From NCBI GenBank assembly GCA_903813345.2, contig CAIIXF020000006.1:28777936-28837935 (forward strand): a stretch of 60,000 nt of DNA, given 5' to 3'. Positions within the stretch are counted from its first letter, which is position 1; each line of letters starts with the position of its first letter. A program made the translations under genes and the position numbers. Below the pieces are notes generated by a model, which saw nothing but the letters and a program-made list of their open reading frames with translations, was not told where the DNA came from and ran no database searches. Below are positions 57,661 to 60,000 of the stretch, one piece after another. This DNA comes from Owenia fusiformis (lineage: Eukaryota > Annelida > Polychaeta > Sabellida > Oweniidae).

Positions 57661-58106
57661 TACCCAGCGAAAATATTATAAAAAAGATTTTGAAAAAGAT
57701 TTCGAAAAAGTTAGAAATTAATTTTCAAAATAAATGAGAAACTTTGAAAAAATCGAAACTATCGAATATCACTTTTGAAACCACCGAATATCACTTTTTA
57801 AGAAGTAATACCGGTGTGAAAGAAATTATGGTCCCCCAGGGATTATGGTCCCCTTTCTTAACGGCCCTTACTGGCCCCGATTGTGTATAAGATAATGAGG
57901 GAAAGAGTTGTATTTATGTCACCATATAAATCAATGGAGAGTAGGACCATAATTTGATAGGACCTCCTACCCTTTTACACCTGAATATATTTTAATAGCT
58001 GATATTTGATGGTTTCAGGACTTTTTGCTAAAATGTTATATCTTTAACTATATGTCAAGTATATCTTCGCGTGATATTCAATCTATATCTTTGCAACCAT
58101 TGGATA

Positions 58107-58260
58107 AATAAGGGTTATGTACTGGGAGGTTTTGGATATGGGGTTTATCCAGAGGGAGATATGCATATCTACCTGAGGGACCGTAGGAACCGAAGGTAGA
58201 TGTGCATATCTCATGAGGGATGAACCCTATATCCAAACCGACAGTACATAACTGCTTAAT
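58107..58260. mobile_element. 154-bp foldback element
   Basis: The left arm ggttatgtactgggaggttt, ggatatggggtttatcc and gagatatgcatatctacct pairs with the right arm agatgtgcatatctc, ggatgaaccctatatcc and cagtacataactgcttaat. The centre is about 18 bp. No ORF. Confidence 0.8.
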
Positions 58261-58383
58261 CCTATACTAAGTAGAGTTTTCAGGGGCATATGGCCATTTT
58301 AATAGTACAAGGTGTAATAAAATAATAAATAATAATAAACAAATCATTCATATGCAAAGTCATTTTATTGCATTTCAACTACT

Positions 58384-58460
58384 TACCGGAAGCGGGAAGA
58401 TATGCACCGAAGCGGGAAGATATGCACCGAAGCGGGAGATATGGCGGGAGATATGGAGGT
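58384..58460. repeat. short GA-rich tandem repeat
   Basis: ccgaagcgggaagatatgca occurs about twice (21-bp period), followed by shorter gcgggagatatgg units. Too short to be a satellite array. Confidence 0.7.
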
Positions 58461-58494
58461 TCTGGATATGGAAACCTCAAAATCAGAATACGGG

Positions 58495-60000
58495 ATATAT
58501 CATACCAACTTATCTCCCTAAAACTCTACAAGCCATACCTCTATCCCTTCAAACATTACAACAAATCATATCTCATTGCCTTCGAATATTACAACTGGTC
58601 ATATCTCAATCCGTCTAAACATACTTATAAGTCATATGGCAATGCTTTTGAAACATAACAGCATGTCACATCTCAATTAGTCCCAGCATACTTCCAAGTC
58701 ACATGTCAATCCGTCTAAACATGCTTACAAGTCATATCTCAATCCATCCAAACATACTTACAAGTCATATCTAGTCCGTCCAAACATACTTACAAGTCAT
58801 ATCTCAATCCGTCCAAACATACTTACAAGTCATATCTCAATCCGTCCAAACATACTTACAAGTCATATCTTAATCCGTCCAAACATGCTTACAAGTCATA
58901 TCTCAATCCGTCCAAGCATACTTACAAGTCATATCTCAGTCCGTCCAAACATACTTACAAGTCATATCTCAATCCGTCCAAACATGCTTACAAGTCATAT
59001 CTCAATCTGTCCAAAAATACTTACAAGCCATATCTCAATCCGTCCAAACATGCTTACAAGTCATATCTCAATCTGTCCAAACATACTTACAAGCCATATC
59101 TCAATCCGTCCAAACATATGTACAAGTCATATCTCAATCCGCCCAAACATACTTACAAGTCATATCTCAATCCGTCCAAACATACTTACAAGTCATATCT
59201 CAATCCGTCCAAACATACTTACGAGTCATATCTCAATCTATCCAAACATACTCACAAGTCATATCTCAATCCGTCCAAACATACTTACAAGTCATATCTC
59301 AATCCGTCCAAACATACTTACAAGTTATATCTCAATCCGTCCAAACATACTTACAAGTCATATCTCAATCCGTCCAAACATACTTACAAGGCATATCTCA
59401 ATTCGTCCAAACATACTTACAAGTCATATCTTAATCCGTCCAAACATACTTACAAGTCATATCTCAATCCGTCCAAACATACTTACAAGTTATATCTCAA
59501 TCCGTCCAAACATACTTACAAGTCATATCTCAATCCGTCCAAACATACTTACAAGGCATATCTCAATCCGTCCAAACATACTTACAAGTCATATCTTAAT
59601 CCGTCCAAACATACTTACAAGTCATATCTCAATCCGTCCAAACATACTTACAAGTCATATCTCAATCCGTCCAAACATACTTACAAGTCATGTTTTAATA
59701 CCTTCAAATTTAAAAATTGAAAAACAAGCAAGTCATATCAAAATGTCTTCCAAACATAACAACAAGTCATATCTCAATCCGTCCAAACATACTCACAAGT
59801 AGTCATATCTCAACGCCTTCAAACAAAACAATAATTTATATCCCAATGTCTTCAAAGAAAACAACAATTCATATCCCAATGTCTTCAAAGAAAACAACAA
59901 TTCATATCCCAATGTCTTCAAAGAAAACAACAATTCATATCCCAATGTCTTCAAAGAAAACAACAATTCATATCCCAATGTCTTCAAAGAAAACAACAAT
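58495..60000. repeat. 33-bp satellite array with higher-order repeats, runs off the window
   Basis: About 45 head-to-tail units of 33 bp. The main type is catatctcaatccgtccaaa + catacttacaagt (to ~59700). A second type, catatcccaatgtcttcaaa + gaaaacaacaatt, occupies ~59809-60000. A diverged ccttcaaacattacaacaa type occupies the left edge. Diagnostic variants (aagttatat, aaggcatat, atatcttaat) recur 165 bp apart (five units). Near 58980-59100 a 66-bp dimer (tgcttacaagtc / ctgtccaaa...aagccat) recurs. The unit is a multiple of three, so a spurious 305-codon frame runs through it. Confidence 0.96.

Noticed and set aside
58885-59802. 305-codon open frame on the plus strand (and a 200-codon frame overlapping it)
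   Set aside because: It is a translation of the 33-bp satellite. The unit is a multiple of three without stops, so more than one frame is open.
58495-60000. CRISPR array in the right-hand region
   Set aside because: The 33-bp units are head-to-tail without unique spacers and show higher-order satellite structure.

Overview
This is eukaryotic, animal-type nuclear DNA. It is AT-rich, has few long open reading frames, and carries spliced genes with GT-AG introns, tandem satellites and many foldback (MITE-like) elements. There are no operons, Shine-Dalgarno sites or phage/plasmid features. The only securely identifiable genes are two tandem, same-strand (minus) paralogues of Dbx (developing brain homeobox). 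Each could be rebuilt from ATG to stop as four exons. The protein motifs and single-copy-style intron layout fit a bilaterian invertebrate, perhaps a lophotrochozoan or another marine invertebrate, but the sequence alone does not fix the phylum.

Layout: 1-11.9 kb is non-coding, with a 24-bp satellite (3.75-4.11 kb), a large foldback (4.27-4.56 kb) and a 59-bp satellite (6.5-7.2 kb). 13.4-18.6 kb holds dbx copy A (356 aa, exons 18633-18273, 16778-16584, 14034-13835, 13707-13393), with CCAAT/TATA-like elements upstream near 18.9 kb. 19-41 kb is a 22-kb intergenic interval. It contains CpG-rich and promoter-like patches at 21.1 and 22.1-22.7 kb, a 42-bp G/T-rich satellite (34.5-35.2 kb), a candidate transposon (37.65-38.99 kb) with a neat 240-bp foldback element directly beside it, and a second member of a foldback family whose other copy lies 3' of dbx-A. 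40.99-48.97 kb holds dbx copy B (364 aa, exons 48969-48573, 47778-47596, 42130-41928, 41302-40991). Its 5.5-kb intron 2 carries two further repeat arrays. 49-60 kb has a ~115-bp satellite (50.3-51.45 kb), a possible start of another minus-strand gene (55.2-54.8 kb), and a 33-bp satellite with higher-order structure that fills the right edge (57.5/58.5-60.0 kb).

The two dbx genes share all three intron positions and phases (1, 1, 0), an N-terminal MxF/SFLVENLLR-type motif, an eh1-like LKFGV(N/S)AILSS motif, the Dbx homeodomain and its C-terminal extension, and an acidic tail ending DVS. They therefore arose by tandem duplication of a complete gene. Copy B is closer to the canonical Dbx homeodomain; copy A has diverged at several helix 1/2 positions. 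In other animals Dbx proteins are Groucho-type repressors that pattern interneuron progenitors. That role here is inferred from the family.
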